Shown here: one piece after another, positions 34,703 through 44,642 of the stretch
How positions within the stretch are numbered: the stretch's first letter is position 1
Layout of the letters: every line of letters begins with the position of its first letter
Source of the DNA: Ancylobacter moscoviensis
GTDB taxonomy: Bacteria > Pseudomonadota > Alphaproteobacteria > Rhizobiales > Xanthobacteraceae
DNA: 64,000 nucleotides
Assembly: GCF_007559435.1 (NCBI RefSeq)
Contig: NZ_VMBP01000002.1
Location: 620,001 to 684,000 of the forward strand
Direction: 5' to 3'
Notes under the pieces: model-generated
Seen by the model: the letters and a program-made list of their open reading frames with translations, nothing else
Database searches by the model: none
Told to the model about the DNA's origin: nothing
Position numbers and translations under genes: made by a program

Positions 34703-36058
34703 ATGCAGGTCACCGAACTCCTCGCCGAAGGTCTCAAGCGCGAATATCGCGTGGTGCTGCCGGCCGCCGAACTCGACGCCAAGGCCAATGCGCGCCTGAA
34801 CGACCTCAAGGACAAGGTCCGTCTCAACGGCTTCCGCCCCGGCAAGGTGCCGGTCGCGCACCTCAAGCGCATGTACGGCAAGTCGGTGCTCGCCGAGGTG
34901 ATCGACCAGGCGGTGAACGAGGCCAACACCAAGATCGTCGAGGACAACGGCTTCAAGCTCGCCATGCAGCCGAAGGTCGAGCTGCCGCAGGACGAGGCGG
35001 CGGTCAACGAGGTGATCGAGGGCAAGGCCGACCTGTCCTACACGGTCGGCATCGAGGTGCTGCCGAAGATCGAGCTCGGCGACTTCAAGTCGATCGCGCT
35101 CGACAAGCCGGTGCTCGCGGTGAGCGACGAGGAGGTCGCGGAGACCGTCAACCGCATCGCCGAGGCCAACCGCCCCTACGCCGCCAAGCCGGACGCCGCC
35201 GCCGAGAACGGCGACCGCGTCACCGTCTCCTTCGTCGGCTCGATCGACGGCGAGAAGTTCGAGGGCGGCTCGGGCGAGGACGTCCCGGTGGTGCTGGGCT
35301 CCAACAGCTTCATCCCCGGCTTCGAGGAGCAGCTGGTCGGCATCAAGGAAGACGAGACCCGCACGGTCAACGTCACCTTCCCCGAGAACTACCAGGCCGC
35401 GCATCTCGCCGGTAAGGCCGCCTCCTTCGAGGTGACCGCCAAGATGATCGAGTCGCCCGCCGAGCTGACGATCGACGACGAATTCGCCAAGACGCTCGGC
35501 ATGGACAGCCTCGACGCGCTCAAGGAGCAGGTGAAGAGCCGCATCGCCCAGGAGCACAACGCGCAGAGCCGCAACAAGGTGAAGCGCCGCTTGCTCGATG
35601 CGCTGGACGGCCTGCACCAGTTCGAGGTGCCGCCGACGCTGGCCGAGCAGGAATTCCAGGGCATCTGGGATTCGGTGACCTCGGAGATGCAGGCGCAGAA
35701 CCGGACCTTCGCCGACGAGGGCACCACCGAGGAGGCCGCCCGCGCCGACTACGAGAAGATCGCCCAGCGCCGCGTGCGCCTCGGCCTGGTCCTTGCGGAA
35801 ATCGGTGAGAAGAACAACATCCAGGTCACCGACGACGAAGTGACCCGCGCCGTCGTCGAGCGTGCCCGCCAGTTCCCCGGGCAGGAACAGCAGGTCTGGG
35901 AATTCTATCGCAAGAACGCCCAGGCGCTCGCGAGCCTTCGCGCGCCGATCTTCGAGGAGAAGGTCGTCGACTTCCTGCTCGAACTCGCCAAGGTCAACGA
36001 GATCCCCGTTTCGCGCGAGGAACTCTACGCCGAGGACGAGGAAGACAAGGCGGCCTGA
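34703..36058 (+). CDS. tig: Trigger factor
   Basis: The start at 34703 ([20 protein letters not shown]) gives 451 residues. The ribosome-binding signature GFRPGKVP is at residues about 44-51. An FKBP-type prolyl isomerase domain (about 160-250) has [14 protein letters not shown] and [11 protein letters not shown]. The rest is the helical substrate-binding region. It folds nascent chains at the ribosome exit. It leads the tig-clpP-clpX-lon series conserved in alphaproteobacteria. Confidence 0.96.
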   Translation: MQVTELLAEGLKREYRVVLPAAELDAKANARLNDLKDKVRLNGFRPGKVPVAHLKRMYGKSVLAEVIDQAVNEANTKIVEDNGFKLAMQPKVELPQDEAAVNEVIEGKADLSYTVGIEVLPKIELGDFKSIALDKPVLAVSDEEVAETVNRIAEANRPYAAKPDAAAENGDRVTVSFVGSIDGEKFEGGSGEDVPVVLGSNSFIPGFEEQLVGIKEDETRTVNVTFPENYQAAHLAGKAASFEVTAKMIESPAELTIDDEFAKTLGMDSLDALKEQVKSRIAQEHNAQSRNKVKRRLLDALDGLHQFEVPPTLAEQEFQGIWDSVTSEMQAQNRTFADEGTTEEAARADYEKIAQRRVRLGLVLAEIGEKNNIQVTDDEVTRAVVERARQFPGQEQQVWEFYRKNAQALASLRAPIFEEKVVDFLLELAKVNEIPVSREELYAEDEEDKAA

Positions 36059-36074
36059 GGTCGCCGGTAGCCGG

Positions 36075-36103
36075 CGGAGCCGCGCCCCAAAGGCGTGGCT
36101 CCG
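36075..36103 (+). terminator. Terminator-like hairpin between tig and clpP
   Basis: CGGAGCCGCGCC (36075-36086) pairs with GGCGTGGCTCCG (36092-36103) with one G-U pair and a loop of five. TTG follows, so the T-run is weak. Confidence 0.6.
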
Positions 36104-36214
36104 TTGTCCGCGGCTTATTGGCCCTGCGGACTGGCGGGGACGCGCTTTCCCATTATTGTGGGTGGGGGTGGATTCGCGGGAGGCGTTCGCCGCCGGCCCG
36201 CTGAGGAACGGAAT

Positions 36215-36847
36215 ATGCGTGACCCGATTGATACTTACATGAATTATCTGGTCCCGATGGTGGTCGAACAGACCAACCGGGGCGAGCGTTCCTACGACAT
36301 TTATTCGCGCCTCCTGAAGGAGCGCATCATCTTCCTGACCGGCCCGGTCGAGGACAACATGTCGACCCTCATGGTCGCGCAGCTCCTGTTCCTCGAGGCG
36401 GAGAACCCGAAGAAGGAAATCTCGATGTACATCAACTCCCCGGGCGGAGTGGTGACGTCGGGTCTCGCCATCTACGACACGATGCAGTTCATCAAGCCGG
36501 CGGTGTCGACGCTGTGCATCGGCCAGGCGGCCTCGATGGGCTCGCTGCTGCTGACCGCGGGCGAGAAGGGCATGCGCTTCGCGCTGCCGAACGCGCGAAT
36601 CATGGTGCACCAGCCCTCGGGCGGCTTCCAGGGCCAGGTGACCGACATCATGCTGCACGCGCAGGAGATCCTGAGCCTCAAGAAGCGGCTCAACGAGATC
36701 TATGTGAAGCACACCGGGCAGGACCTGCAGGCGGTCGAGGACGCGCTGGAGCGCGACAACTTCATGACCTCGGATGTCGCCAAGTCCTTCGGACTTATCG
36801 ATAATGTGATCGACAAGCGCCCGGATGAGGCGCCGGCCAAGCCCTGA
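36215..36847 (+). CDS. clpP: ATP-dependent Clp protease proteolytic subunit
   Basis: From [20 protein letters not shown] the protein has 210 residues. The catalytic triad is Ser107 ([12 protein letters not shown]), His132 (IMVHQPSGG) and Asp181 ([11 protein letters not shown]). It assembles into tetradecamers with ClpX or ClpA. A GAGGAA ribosome site precedes the ATG. clpX follows after 378 bases. Confidence 0.97.
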   Translation: MRDPIDTYMNYLVPMVVEQTNRGERSYDIYSRLLKERIIFLTGPVEDNMSTLMVAQLLFLEAENPKKEISMYINSPGGVVTSGLAIYDTMQFIKPAVSTLCIGQAASMGSLLLTAGEKGMRFALPNARIMVHQPSGGFQGQVTDIMLHAQEILSLKKRLNEIYVKHTGQDLQAVEDALERDNFMTSDVAKSFGLIDNVIDKRPDEAPAKP

Positions 36848-36902
36848 CGGGCGTTGACGCCGTGTTTCCGAAGCCACGCCGGCTTCCTATATTGAGGTGC
36901 AG

Positions 36903-36927
36903 GTCCGCGCGGATGTGAAGCGCGGAC
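36903..36927 (+). terminator. Hairpin after clpP
   Basis: GTCCGCGC and GCGCGGAC form an 8-base stem with a 9-base loop, 56 bases after the clpP stop. TTG follows but no proper T-run. Confidence 0.45.
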
Positions 36928-37063
36928 TTGCGTGCATCGCGGTATCGCGCTTGCATGACATCTGGATGAAGTGTCGCCGGGAGGTGTGACAGGGGACGAC
37001 GGGGCAGGCGCCCTATCCGCGCTAAGTCGGGGATGGTTCGAATGCCTTCTTGATCGTGTCGAT

Positions 37064-37077
37064 CCAAGCATGCTTGG
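37064..37077. promoter_or_regulatory. Perfect 14-base palindrome upstream of clpX
   Basis: CCAAGCATGCTTGG overlaps the -35 box of the candidate heat-shock promoter at 37073. It has the form of an operator that would block that promoter. The binding protein is unknown. Confidence 0.4.
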
Positions 37078-37102
37078 CTAGGTCGATCGATTGGACCCTT
37101 TA
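37073..37102 (+). promoter_or_regulatory. Candidate RpoH (sigma32) promoter of clpX
   Basis: CTTGGC (37073-37078), 17 bases, CCCTTTA (37096-37102). The layout matches the alphaproteobacterial heat-shock consensus of CTTG at -35 and a C-rich -10, and resembles the one before lon. Confidence 0.45.
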
Positions 37103-37225
37103 GTCGCTTCCTTTTGACGGCCTTTTCGAGCCGTCGCGTTTCTCCCCCCTTGGAGGCCCGCGGCGGCCTGCGAGACTGGGGCGGTCCCGGGCGAAGCCTG
37201 GATCGCCGAGCGGACGGAGAGACGC

Positions 37226-38497
37226 ATGAGCAAGGTTGGCGGCGGCGACAGCAAGAACACTCTTTATTGCTCGTTCTGCGGCAAGAGCCAGCACGAGGTC
37301 CGCAAGCTTATTGCGGGACCGACCGTGTTCATCTGCGATGAATGCGTCGAGCTGTGCATGGACATCATCCGCGAGGAGAACAAGTCCTCGCTGGTGAAGT
37401 CACGCGACGGCATTCCGACCCCGAAGGAAATCTGCAAGGTCCTGGACGACTACGTGATCGGCCAGTTCCATGCCAAGCGCGTCCTCTCGGTGGCGGTGCA
37501 CAATCACTACAAGCGCCTGAACCACGCGACCAAGCACGCCGGTGACGTCGAGCTGGCCAAGTCCAACATCCTGCTGATCGGGCCGACCGGCTCGGGCAAG
37601 ACGCTGCTCGCGCAGACGCTCGCCCGCATCCTGGACGTGCCCTTCACCATGGCGGACGCGACCACGCTCACCGAGGCGGGCTATGTCGGCGAGGACGTCG
37701 AGAACATCATCCTCAAGCTGCTGCAATCGGCCGACTACAATGTCGAGCGGGCGCAGCGCGGCATCGTCTACATCGACGAGATCGACAAGATCAGCCGCAA
37801 GTCCGACAACCCCTCGATCACCCGCGACGTCTCGGGCGAGGGCGTGCAGCAGGCGCTGCTGAAGATCATGGAAGGCACGGTCGCCTCCGTGCCGCCGCAG
37901 GGCGGACGCAAGCATCCCCAGCAGGAGTTCCTGCAGGTGGATACGAGCAACATCCTGTTCATCTGCGGTGGCGCCTTCGCCGGCCTCGACAAGATCATCT
38001 CCTCGCGCGGCAAGGGCACCTCGATCGGCTTCGGGGCGGTGGTCGCCGCGCCCGAAGACCGCAAGCCGGGCGAAGTGTTCCGCGAGGTCGAGCCCGAGGA
38101 TCTGCTGAAGTACGGGCTGATCCCGGAATTCATCGGCCGTCTGCCGGTGATCGCCACCCTCGGCGATCTCGACGAGGAGGCTCTGAAGAAGATCCTCGCG
38201 GAGCCGAAGAACGCGCTGGTCAAGCAGTACCAGCGGCTGTTCGAGATGGAGAACGTCGAGCTGACCATTCACGAGGAAGCGCTGGGCGCCATCGCCCGCA
38301 AGGCCATCGAGCGCAAGACCGGCGCGCGCGGCCTGCGCTCGATCATGGAAGGCATCCTGCTCGACACGATGTTCGATTTGCCCGGCCTGGAAGGGGTCGA
38401 GGAGGTCGTCATCTCCAAGGAGGTCGTCGAGCAGAATGCGCGTCCGCTCTACATCTACGCGGACCGCGCGGCCGGCGATGCGGGCGCGAGTGCCTGA
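37226..38497 (+). CDS. clpX: ATP-dependent Clp protease ATPase ClpX
   Basis: The 423-residue unfoldase has the N-terminal C4 zinc finger CSFCGKSQ and CDECVELC. The AAA+ core has Walker [13 protein letters not shown], Walker B VYIDEIDK, the pore loop [13 protein letters not shown] and the [16 protein letters not shown] box near the end. It unfolds tagged proteins for ClpP and in alphaproteobacteria controls cell-cycle regulators such as CtrA. Confidence 0.97.
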   Translation: MSKVGGGDSKNTLYCSFCGKSQHEVRKLIAGPTVFICDECVELCMDIIREENKSSLVKSRDGIPTPKEICKVLDDYVIGQFHAKRVLSVAVHNHYKRLNHATKHAGDVELAKSNILLIGPTGSGKTLLAQTLARILDVPFTMADATTLTEAGYVGEDVENIILKLLQSADYNVERAQRGIVYIDEIDKISRKSDNPSITRDVSGEGVQQALLKIMEGTVASVPPQGGRKHPQQEFLQVDTSNILFICGGAFAGLDKIISSRGKGTSIGFGAVVAAPEDRKPGEVFREVEPEDLLKYGLIPEFIGRLPVIATLGDLDEEALKKILAEPKNALVKQYQRLFEMENVELTIHEEALGAIARKAIERKTGARGLRSIMEGILLDTMFDLPGLEGVEEVVISKEVVEQNARPLYIYADRAAGDAGASA

Positions 38498-38515
38498 GGG
38501 GCCGGCGGCGGGCAG

Positions 38516-38537
38516 GGCCGGGCGTATGCGCCCGGCC
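38516..38537 (+). terminator. Hairpin after clpX
   Basis: GGCCGGGCG-TATG-CGCCCGGCC has a perfect 9-base stem and tetraloop just after the clpX stop. No T-run follows. Confidence 0.5.
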
Positions 38538-38555
38538 AGGGACATGGGGGGCTCC

Positions 38556-38584
38556 CTTGACGGGCAGCCGGGCCATATCCATCT
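38556..38584 (+). promoter_or_regulatory. Candidate RpoH (sigma32) promoter of lon
   Basis: CTTGAC (38556-38561), 17 bases, CCATCT (38579-38584). Spacing equals that of the clpX candidate. TTGACG could also serve as a sigma70 -35. lon is a known heat-shock gene in this class. Confidence 0.5.
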
Positions 38585-38749
38585 GAGCCCTAACCACCGG
38601 TCCTCGACCGCATCGACGTGCTTCGCGCGCCTCACGCTGCTCCCGCACAGAGATCCACGTTCGCGTTCCGGCCGCATTGCGGCACGGTTCCGCCTCGCGA
38701 CGCCCGTCGCGGGGGCACGGCGCCGGCCGTCAACAGAAAGGAAAGAGCC

Positions 38750-41188
38750 ATGACGAGCCCCAAGCCTCGCACCGCGCTCACGCCCGGCGTCCCGCAGACC
38801 TTTCCCGTTCTTCCGCTGCGCGACATCGTTGTCTTCCCGCACATGATCGTGCCCCTGTTCGTCGGCCGCGAGAAGTCCATCCGCGCCCTCGAGGAGGTGA
38901 TGCGGAACGACACCTTCATCCTGCTGGCGACCCAGGAGAACGCGTCCGACGACGACCCGTCCACCAGCTCGATCTACAAGATCGGCACGCTGGCCTCGGT
39001 GCTGCAGCTGCTGAAGCTGCCTGACGGCACGGTGAAGGTGCTGGTCGAGGGCATCTCGCGCGCCAAGGTGAGCCACTACACCGACCGCACCGACCTCTAC
39101 GAGGCGGAGGCGATGGCGCTGGAAGAGGACACCGGCTCCAAGGTCGAGGCCGAGGCGCTGGGGCGTTCGGTGCTGGCCGAGTTCGACAGCTATGTGAAGC
39201 TGAACAAGAAGGTCTCGCCGGAGGTCGTCGGCGTCGTCACCCAGATCGAGGACCACTCGAAGCTGGCGGACACCGTGGCCTCGCATCTCGCGGTCAAGAT
39301 CCCCGAGAAGCAGGCGGTGCTGGAGATCCTCAAGGTCACGACGCGCCTTGAGAAGGTGCTCTCGCTGATGGAAAGCGAAATCTCGGTCCTTCAGGTCGAG
39401 AAGCGCATCCGCACGCGCGTCAAGCGCCAGATGGAGAAGACCCAGCGCGAGTACTACCTCAACGAGCAGATGAAGGCGATCCAGAAGGAGCTGGGCGACG
39501 GCGAGGACGGCCGCGACGAGCTGGCCGAACTGGAAGAGCGCATCAAGACCGTCAAGCTCACCAAGGAAGCCCGCGAGAAGGCGACGCACGAGCTGAAGAA
39601 GCTCCGCCAGATGTCGCCCATGTCGGCCGAGGCGACCGTGGTGCGCAACTATCTCGACTGGCTGCTGTCGATCCCGTGGGGCAACCGGAGCAAGGTCAAG
39701 AAGGACCTGCCCTTCGCCCAGAACGTGCTCGACACGGATCACTTCGGCCTCGACAAGGTGAAGGACCGCATCGTCGAGTATCTCGCCGTGCAGAGCCGCC
39801 AGAACAAGCTGACGGGCCCGATCCTGTGCCTCGTCGGCCCGCCCGGCGTCGGCAAGACCTCGCTCGCCAAGTCCATCGCCAAGGCGACGGGCCGCGAATA
39901 TGTGCGCGTCGCCCTCGGCGGCGTGCGCGACGAGGCGGAGATCCGCGGCCACCGCCGGACCTATATCGGCTCGATGCCCGGCAAGATCATCCAGTCGATG
40001 CGCAAGGCCAAGAAGTCCAACCCGCTCTTCCTGCTCGACGAGATCGACAAGATGGGTGCGGACTTCCGCGGCGATCCGTCCTCGGCGCTGCTGGAGGTCC
40101 TGGACCCCGAGCAGAACCACACCTTCAACGACCACTATCTCGAGGTCGACTACGACCTCTCGAACGTGATGTTCGTGACGACGGCGAACACGCTGAACAT
40201 CCCGCCGGCCCTTCTGGACCGCATGGAGGTGATCCGCATCGCCGGCTACACGGAGGACGAGAAGGTCGAGATCGCCCGCCGCCACCTCATCCCGCAGGCG
40301 CTGGCCAAGCACGGCCTGCAGCCCAAGGAGTGGTCGATCGACAACGAGGCCCTGCTCACGCTGGTCCGCCGCTACACGCGGGAGGCGGGCGTGCGCAACC
40401 TGGAGCGCGAGATCTCCAACCTCGCCCGCAAGGCGGTGAAGGACCTCATGCTCACCAAGAAGAAGGTGATCAAGGTCACGGCCAAGACGCTGGAGGACTA
40501 TCTCGGCGCGCCGAAGTTCCGCTACGGCGAGGCCGAGACCGAGGACCAGGTCGGCGTTGTCACCGGCCTCGCCTGGACCGAGGTCGGCGGCGAGATCCTG
40601 ACGATTGAAGGCGTCATGATGCCCGGCAAGGGCAAGATGACGGTCACCGGCAACCTGCGCGACGTGATGAAGGAATCGATCTCGGCGGCGGCTTCCTATG
40701 TCCGCTCGCGCGCCGTCGATTTCGGCATCGAGCCGCCGCTGTTCGACCGGCGCGACATCCACGTCCATGTGCCGGAGGGGGCGACCCCGAAGGACGGGCC
40801 CTCGGCCGGCGTCGCCATGGCGACGGTGCTCACCTCGGTGCTGACCGGCATCCCGATCCGCCGCGACGTCGCCATGACCGGCGAGGTCACGCTGCGCGGC
40901 CGGGTGCTGCCGATCGGCGGCCTCAAGGAGAAGCTGCTGGCGGCGCTGCGGGCCGGCATCAAGAAGGTGCTGATCCCCGAGGAGAACGCCAAGGATCTCG
41001 CCGAGATCCCGGACAACGTGAAGAACGCGCTGGAGATCGTGCCGGTGTCGCGGATGGACGAGGTGCTGCACCACGCCCTGACGCGCCAGCCCGAGCCGAT
41101 CGTCTGGGAGGAGAAGCCGATTGCCCCGGCCGCCGAGGTCGAACCCGTGATCGCCCGCGACGAGGCTGGCGGCCTCGCGGCGCACTGA
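38750..41188 (+). CDS. lon: ATP-dependent protease La
   Basis: The ATG at 38750 after GGAAAGAG gives 812 residues. The N-terminal LON substrate domain runs to about 310 ([20 protein letters not shown] in part). The AAA+ domain has Walker [14 protein letters not shown] and Walker B FLLDEIDK. The protease domain has Ser685 in [12 protein letters not shown] and, by position, Lys728 in [14 protein letters not shown]. It degrades misfolded and regulatory proteins. It is followed by a strong terminator and hupB. Confidence 0.97.
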   Translation: MTSPKPRTALTPGVPQTFPVLPLRDIVVFPHMIVPLFVGREKSIRALEEVMRNDTFILLATQENASDDDPSTSSIYKIGTLASVLQLLKLPDGTVKVLVEGISRAKVSHYTDRTDLYEAEAMALEEDTGSKVEAEALGRSVLAEFDSYVKLNKKVSPEVVGVVTQIEDHSKLADTVASHLAVKIPEKQAVLEILKVTTRLEKVLSLMESEISVLQVEKRIRTRVKRQMEKTQREYYLNEQMKAIQKELGDGEDGRDELAELEERIKTVKLTKEAREKATHELKKLRQMSPMSAEATVVRNYLDWLLSIPWGNRSKVKKDLPFAQNVLDTDHFGLDKVKDRIVEYLAVQSRQNKLTGPILCLVGPPGVGKTSLAKSIAKATGREYVRVALGGVRDEAEIRGHRRTYIGSMPGKIIQSMRKAKKSNPLFLLDEIDKMGADFRGDPSSALLEVLDPEQNHTFNDHYLEVDYDLSNVMFVTTANTLNIPPALLDRMEVIRIAGYTEDEKVEIARRHLIPQALAKHGLQPKEWSIDNEALLTLVRRYTREAGVRNLEREISNLARKAVKDLMLTKKKVIKVTAKTLEDYLGAPKFRYGEAETEDQVGVVTGLAWTEVGGEILTIEGVMMPGKGKMTVTGNLRDVMKESISAAASYVRSRAVDFGIEPPLFDRRDIHVHVPEGATPKDGPSAGVAMATVLTSVLTGIPIRRDVAMTGEVTLRGRVLPIGGLKEKLLAALRAGIKKVLIPEENAKDLAEIPDNVKNALEIVPVSRMDEVLHHALTRQPEPIVWEEKPIAPAAEVEPVIARDEAGGLAAH

Positions 41189-41250
41189 GCTGAAGAAGGT
41201 CCGTCCCGGGTGGCGCCTCCGCGTCCCCGGGCCGGTTTCCCGCCCAACCG

Positions 41251-41290
41251 AGCGGCGGCGTCCCCAAAGGGTGCCGCCGCTTTTCTTTTC
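41251..41290 (+). terminator. Intrinsic terminator of lon
   Basis: AGCGGCGGC and GCCGCCGCT form a 9-base stem with an inner CCC/GGG extension, followed by TTTTCTTTT. Confidence 0.85.
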
Positions 41291-41518
41291 AAGGCCCGGC
41301 GGGCGAGGGACGAAAGGTCGTAGTCGCCCAAATTGCAGGCGATGGGACTTGCGCGGTTTTGAGGTGTTTCAATACCGCAGAATGTGCGGAAGTCGTGTAT
41401 TTGTGCGGGTTCCTGAGCCGGGACGCTTGCAATCGCCGCATTTTGGAGAAAGGGTGCCCGCCCGTCGTCGGTGCATGCGATCGACGATTCTTGTGCAATC
41501 AAGGGAAGGACCGGTCAA
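41291..41518. other. hupB upstream region
   Basis: From the lon terminator to the hupB ATG there is no gene. The segment 41340-41420 is AT-richer and should hold the hupB promoter; I could not single out one -35/-10 pair. AAGGGAAGGA before the ATG is a strong ribosome site. Confidence 0.45.
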
Positions 41519-41797
41519 ATGACCACGAAGAACGAACTCGTCGCCGCCGTGGCCGAGCAGGCCAAGCTGACGAAGGCCGCCGCCGCGGCTGCGGTCGACG
41601 CGACCTTCGACGCCATTGCCGCCTCGCTGAAGGCCGGCGAAGAAGTGAAGCTCATCGGCTTCGGCAGCTTCTCCGTCGTGACCCGCGCTGCGCGCGAGGG
41701 CCGTAACCCCCGCACCGGCAAGCCGGTCAAGATCGAAGCCTCGAAGGCTCCGAAGTTCACGCCCGGCAAGGGCCTGAAGGAAACCGTCAACGGTTGA
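41519..41797 (+). CDS. hupB: DNA-binding protein HU
   Basis: This 92-residue HU-type histone-like protein begins MTTKNELVAAVAEQAKLTKA. It contains KLIGFGSFSVVTRAAREGRNP and TGKPVKIEASKAPKFTPGK, the DNA-binding arm with the intercalating proline (RNPRTG). It shapes the nucleoid. The lon-hupB pairing is conserved through proteobacteria. Confidence 0.96.
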   Translation: MTTKNELVAAVAEQAKLTKAAAAAAVDATFDAIAASLKAGEEVKLIGFGSFSVVTRAAREGRNPRTGKPVKIEASKAPKFTPGKGLKETVNG

Positions 41798-41867
41798 TCC
41801 TTTCCGCGCTGAACGTCGCGCCCCCCGTGCAAGGCTGCCGGGGCGCGGTGCGGCGTCAGCGGCGCGC

Positions 41868-41891
41868 ATCCGCCGGCTACGGCCGGCGGAT
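41868..41891 (+). terminator. Strong hairpin downstream of hupB
   Basis: ATCCGCCGGC-TACG-GCCGGCGGAT has a perfect 10-base stem and tetraloop about 70 bases after hupB. A weaker hairpin, CGCGCCCC with GGGGCGCG (41817-41847), lies just before it. Neither has a T-run. Confidence 0.5.
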
Positions 41892-42082
41892 CGGCGTCCG
41901 GCCTGCAGGGCCGGGCCGCGACCCCTCCGGCCAGCTGCGCCATGCAATGCGGCACCGCGGGGTCTTGTCGCATCGCTTCACGGATGCTTAATGGCGGCTG
42001 GCTCGGCGCTGTGGCTGGAGCCGGCTACGGCAGGCAGGTTGGGAGCGGATCGCGCTTCCTGCGCCTGCCGGCGGGTTTCCGC

Positions 42083-42158
42083 GGGCGGTTAGCTCAGTTG
42101 GTAGAGCATCTCGTTTACACCGAGAGGGTCGGCGGTTCGAGCCCGTCACCGCCCACCA
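42083..42158 (+). tRNA. tRNA-Val (UAC)
   Basis: The acceptor stem GGGCGGT pairs with ACCGCCC, with encoded CCA. D-arm TAGCTCAGTTGGTAGAGC, anticodon stem TCTCG/CGAGA with loop TTTACAC (anticodon TAC at 42116-42118) and T-arm GGCGGTTCGAGCCCGTC are intact. Confidence 0.96.
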
Positions 42159-42204
42159 CCGGCCCCGGCGCCATCACCCTGTTGCCTTGCCGGAAGTCCG
42201 CGTC

Positions 42205-42876
42205 GTGAAACTTGTTCTCTTCGATTGTGACGGCACGCTGGTCGACAGCCAGCATGTGATCGTCGCCGCCATGACCCGCGCCTTTGCGCGCGCCGAGCTG
42301 GCGCTGCCGCCGCGCGAGGCGGTGCTGGGCATCGTCGGCCTGTCCCTCGTCGAGGCCATGCGCCGGCTCGGCGACGACGATCCGCATTTTCCGGCCGAGC
42401 GGCTGGCCGACCTCTACCGCGAGGCGTTCCGCGAGCTGCGCACCGAGCCGGGTTTCTTCGAGCCGCTGTTCCCCGGCGTGCGCGGCGTGCTGGACAAGCT
42501 CTCGGCGCGCGAGGACGTGCTGCTCGGCATCGCCACCGGCAAGTCGCAGCGCGGCGTGGCCGCCGTGCTCGGCCATCATGGCCTCGACGGCCGCTTCGTG
42601 ACCATCCAGACCGCCGACGACGCGCCTTCCAAGCCGCACCCGGCAATGGTGCTTCAGGCCATGGCCGCGACCGGCGTCCATGCCGAGGACACGGTGCTGA
42701 TCGGCGACACCAGTTTCGACATGGTGATGGCCCGCGCCGCCGGCGCCCGCGCCATCGGCGTCACCTGGGGCTATCATCCGCGCGAGACGCTCCGCCAGTC
42801 CGGCGCCGAGCGACTGGTGTCCGACGCCGACACGCTGGTCGGCGTCATCGACGAGATGTGGGAGCCCGTGGCGTGA
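42205..42876 (+). CDS. HAD-IA phosphatase (phosphoglycolate phosphatase-like)
   Basis: The GTG at 42205 follows CGGAAG and gives a 223-residue protein; TTG 42187 is an alternative. HAD motifs: VLFDCDGTLVDS, GIATGKSQRG, KPHPAMV and VLIGDTSFDMVMARAAG. The cap suits the Gph/PpaX group. The stop overlaps the GTG of the ATP12 gene (GTGA), so the two are coupled, an arrangement common in Rhizobiales. Confidence 0.88.
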   Translation: MKLVLFDCDGTLVDSQHVIVAAMTRAFARAELALPPREAVLGIVGLSLVEAMRRLGDDDPHFPAERLADLYREAFRELRTEPGFFEPLFPGVRGVLDKLSAREDVLLGIATGKSQRGVAAVLGHHGLDGRFVTIQTADDAPSKPHPAMVLQAMAATGVHAEDTVLIGDTSFDMVMARAAGARAIGVTWGYHPRETLRQSGAERLVSDADTLVGVIDEMWEPVA

Positions 42877-43631
42877 GCGAGGAACGCGACAAGGCCGCCG
42901 CGCTGCCACCGGGCTTCGGCGGCGAGCGCAAGCTGCCCAAGCGCTTCTACACGGCCGCCGAGGCGAACGCCGCCGGGGAGGGCCTGTTCCGCATCGAGCT
43001 GGACGGCCGCCCCGTCCGCACGCCGGGCCGTAATCCGGTGGCCGTGCCGAGCCGCGCACTGGCGGAGGCGCTGGCGGAGGAGTGGCGTGGGCAGGGCGAG
43101 TTCATCGACCCGATGCGCATGCCGATGACCCGCCTCGCCAATTCGGCTCTCGACGGCGTGGCCGGCGCCATGGGCGAGGTGGCCGGCGAGATCGTGCGCT
43201 ATGCCGGCAGCGACCTTCTCTGCTACCGGGCCGCCGCGCCGGAGAAGCTGGTGGCGCTGCAGGGCGAGCTGTGGGACCCGCTGCTCGACTGGGCGCGCGA
43301 GACCTTCGGCGCGGTGTTCATGCTCAGCGAGGGCATTCTCTATGTCGAGCAGCCGCCGCGCACGCTGGAACTGATCGGCGCCGCGCTGCCGACGGACCCG
43401 CTGCGCCTCGCCGCGCTCAATCTGATGACCACGCTGAGCGGATCGGCGGTGATCGCGCTGGCGGTCGCACGCGGACGGCTGACAGCGGAGGAGGGCTGGC
43501 GCGCCGCCCATGCCGACGAGGAGATACAGGAGCAGCTCTGGGGCGCCGACGCGGAGGCGCTGGAGCGCCGCGCGACGCGCTTCCGCGACTTCGAGGCCGC
43601 GGCGCGGCTCGTGGCGCTGCTGGAGGATTAG
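42873..43631 (+). CDS. ATP12-family F1-ATPase assembly chaperone
   Basis: From the overlapping GTG the protein has 252 residues. KLPKRFYTAAEA, LDGRPVRTPGRNP, EFIDPMRMPMTRLANSALDG (in part) and the late LTAEEGWRAAHADEEIQEQ mark the ATP12 family. ATP12 protects the alpha subunit of the F1 ATP synthase before assembly, and is found in mitochondria and alphaproteobacteria. Confidence 0.92.
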   Translation: MSEERDKAAALPPGFGGERKLPKRFYTAAEANAAGEGLFRIELDGRPVRTPGRNPVAVPSRALAEALAEEWRGQGEFIDPMRMPMTRLANSALDGVAGAMGEVAGEIVRYAGSDLLCYRAAAPEKLVALQGELWDPLLDWARETFGAVFMLSEGILYVEQPPRTLELIGAALPTDPLRLAALNLMTTLSGSAVIALAVARGRLTAEEGWRAAHADEEIQEQLWGADAEALERRATRFRDFEAAARLVALLED

Positions 43632-43655
43632 AGATCCGGCCGACAGGAGGGTTCC

Positions 43656-44132
43656 ATGAAGGAAGCACCCGCCGCCTCCGCCAGGAATGCGTCCGGCAAA
43701 TCCACGAAGGCCGACAAGGACGGGGCCGCTCCCCCGAAGCTGCTCTCCGGCGGTAATCCGCAGATCGCCAAGGGCTATGGCGACGCGCCCGTGCAGGCCT
43801 ATATCGCCGCCATGCCGGCCTGGAAGAGCGAGGCCGGACGCCGCCTCGACGCGCTGATCGAGCGCACGGTGCCCGGCGTGCAGAAGGCGGTGAAATGGAA
43901 TTCGCCGCTCTACGGCGTGGAGGGCCAGGGCTGGTTCCTCGGCGTCCACTGCTTCAACCGCTACATCAAGCTGACCTTCTTCCGCGGCGCGTCGCTGGAC
44001 CCGCTGCCGCCCGTCGAGTCCAAGGACGCGAACACGCGCTACCTCCACATCCGCGAGGGCGAGCCGATCGACGAGGAACGCGTGGCGCGCTGGGTCCGGC
44101 AGGCTGCGGTGCTTCCCGGCTGGGCGGGCTAG
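43656..44132 (+). CDS. DUF1801 protein, first of a tandem pair
   Basis: The 158-residue protein has a basic N-terminal extension (about 35 residues) and a DUF1801 / YdhG-like domain: RLDALIERTVPGVQKAVKWNSPLYGVEG (shown in part as VQKAVKWNSPLYG), IKLTFFRGASLDP and a closing DEERVARWVRQA. Function is unknown. The family resembles the frataxin-like YdhG fold. An AGGAGG site precedes the ATG. Confidence 0.85.
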   Translation: MKEAPAASARNASGKSTKADKDGAAPPKLLSGGNPQIAKGYGDAPVQAYIAAMPAWKSEAGRRLDALIERTVPGVQKAVKWNSPLYGVEGQGWFLGVHCFNRYIKLTFFRGASLDPLPPVESKDANTRYLHIREGEPIDEERVARWVRQAAVLPGWAG

Positions 44133-44146
44133 CGAGAGGGTCCCTC

Positions 44147-44554
44147 ATGATGAAAAACGAGCCGCAAGAGGGCAGACCTGCCTCCGATCTCATCGACGAA
44201 CGGATCGCCGAACTCGGCGGCTGGCGCGGCGAGACGCTCGCCCGCGTCCGCGCGCTCATCCGGCAGGCCGATCCCGAGGTGGTGGAGGAATGGAAGTGGC
44301 GCGTGCCGGTGTGGTCGCATGCCGGCATCCTCTGCACCGGCGAGGCCTATAAGAGCGTGGTGAAGCTGACCTTCGCCAAAGGCGCCTCGCTGGAGGACCC
44401 CGCCGGCCTGTTCAATTCCAGCCTCGAGGGCCATGTGCGGCGGGCCATCGACATCCGCGAGGGCGAGGCGATCGACGCGGACGCGCTGAAAGCGCTCATC
44501 CGTGCCGCCGTGTCTCTGAACAGCTCGACGCCCGCCGCCCGCCGCCGGAGCTGA
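44147..44554 (+). CDS. DUF1801 protein, second of a tandem pair
   Basis: This 135-residue protein has the same domain: LARVRALIRQADPEVVEEWKW, seen as QADPEVVEEWKWRVP, then VVKLTFAKGASLEDP and REGEAIDADALKALIRAAV. It starts 15 bases after the previous stop, so the two are cotranscribed. They are diverged paralogues from the same family (shared KLTF.KGASL and REGE motifs). Confidence 0.84.
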   Translation: MMKNEPQEGRPASDLIDERIAELGGWRGETLARVRALIRQADPEVVEEWKWRVPVWSHAGILCTGEAYKSVVKLTFAKGASLEDPAGLFNSSLEGHVRRAIDIREGEAIDADALKALIRAAVSLNSSTPAARRRS

Positions 44555-44580
44555 CTGGCGCTCATGGACCCCGGCCCATA

Positions 44581-44609
44581 GCTCCCCCGTCCCGTTGGGG
44601 AGAGGGAGC
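44581..44609. terminator. Hairpin between the DUF1801 pair and ackA
   Basis: GCTCCC (44581) and GGGAGC (44604) with partial inner pairing lie between two converging units. No clear T-run. Confidence 0.4.
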
Positions 44610-44642
44610 CCGGCCACTCCCGCGGCCGTGCGAGGTCGGTTT

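Larger units (their letters stand above)
36848..37225. other. clpP-clpX intergenic region (378 bases)
   Basis: This gap contains a hairpin after clpP, a perfect 14-base palindrome and a candidate heat-shock promoter for clpX. A leader of about 118 bases would precede the clpX ATG. No gene is seen; short minus-strand frames here are shadows. Confidence 0.5.

Noticed and set aside
34127-36877. 916-codon minus-strand frame
   Set aside because: Antisense to tRNA-Leu, tig and clpP; low-complexity His/Leu/Asp-rich translation with no motifs.
37400-41185. 1261-codon open frame on the minus strand
   Set aside because: It lies antisense to clpX and lon, has no family motifs and is an artefact of high GC at third positions.
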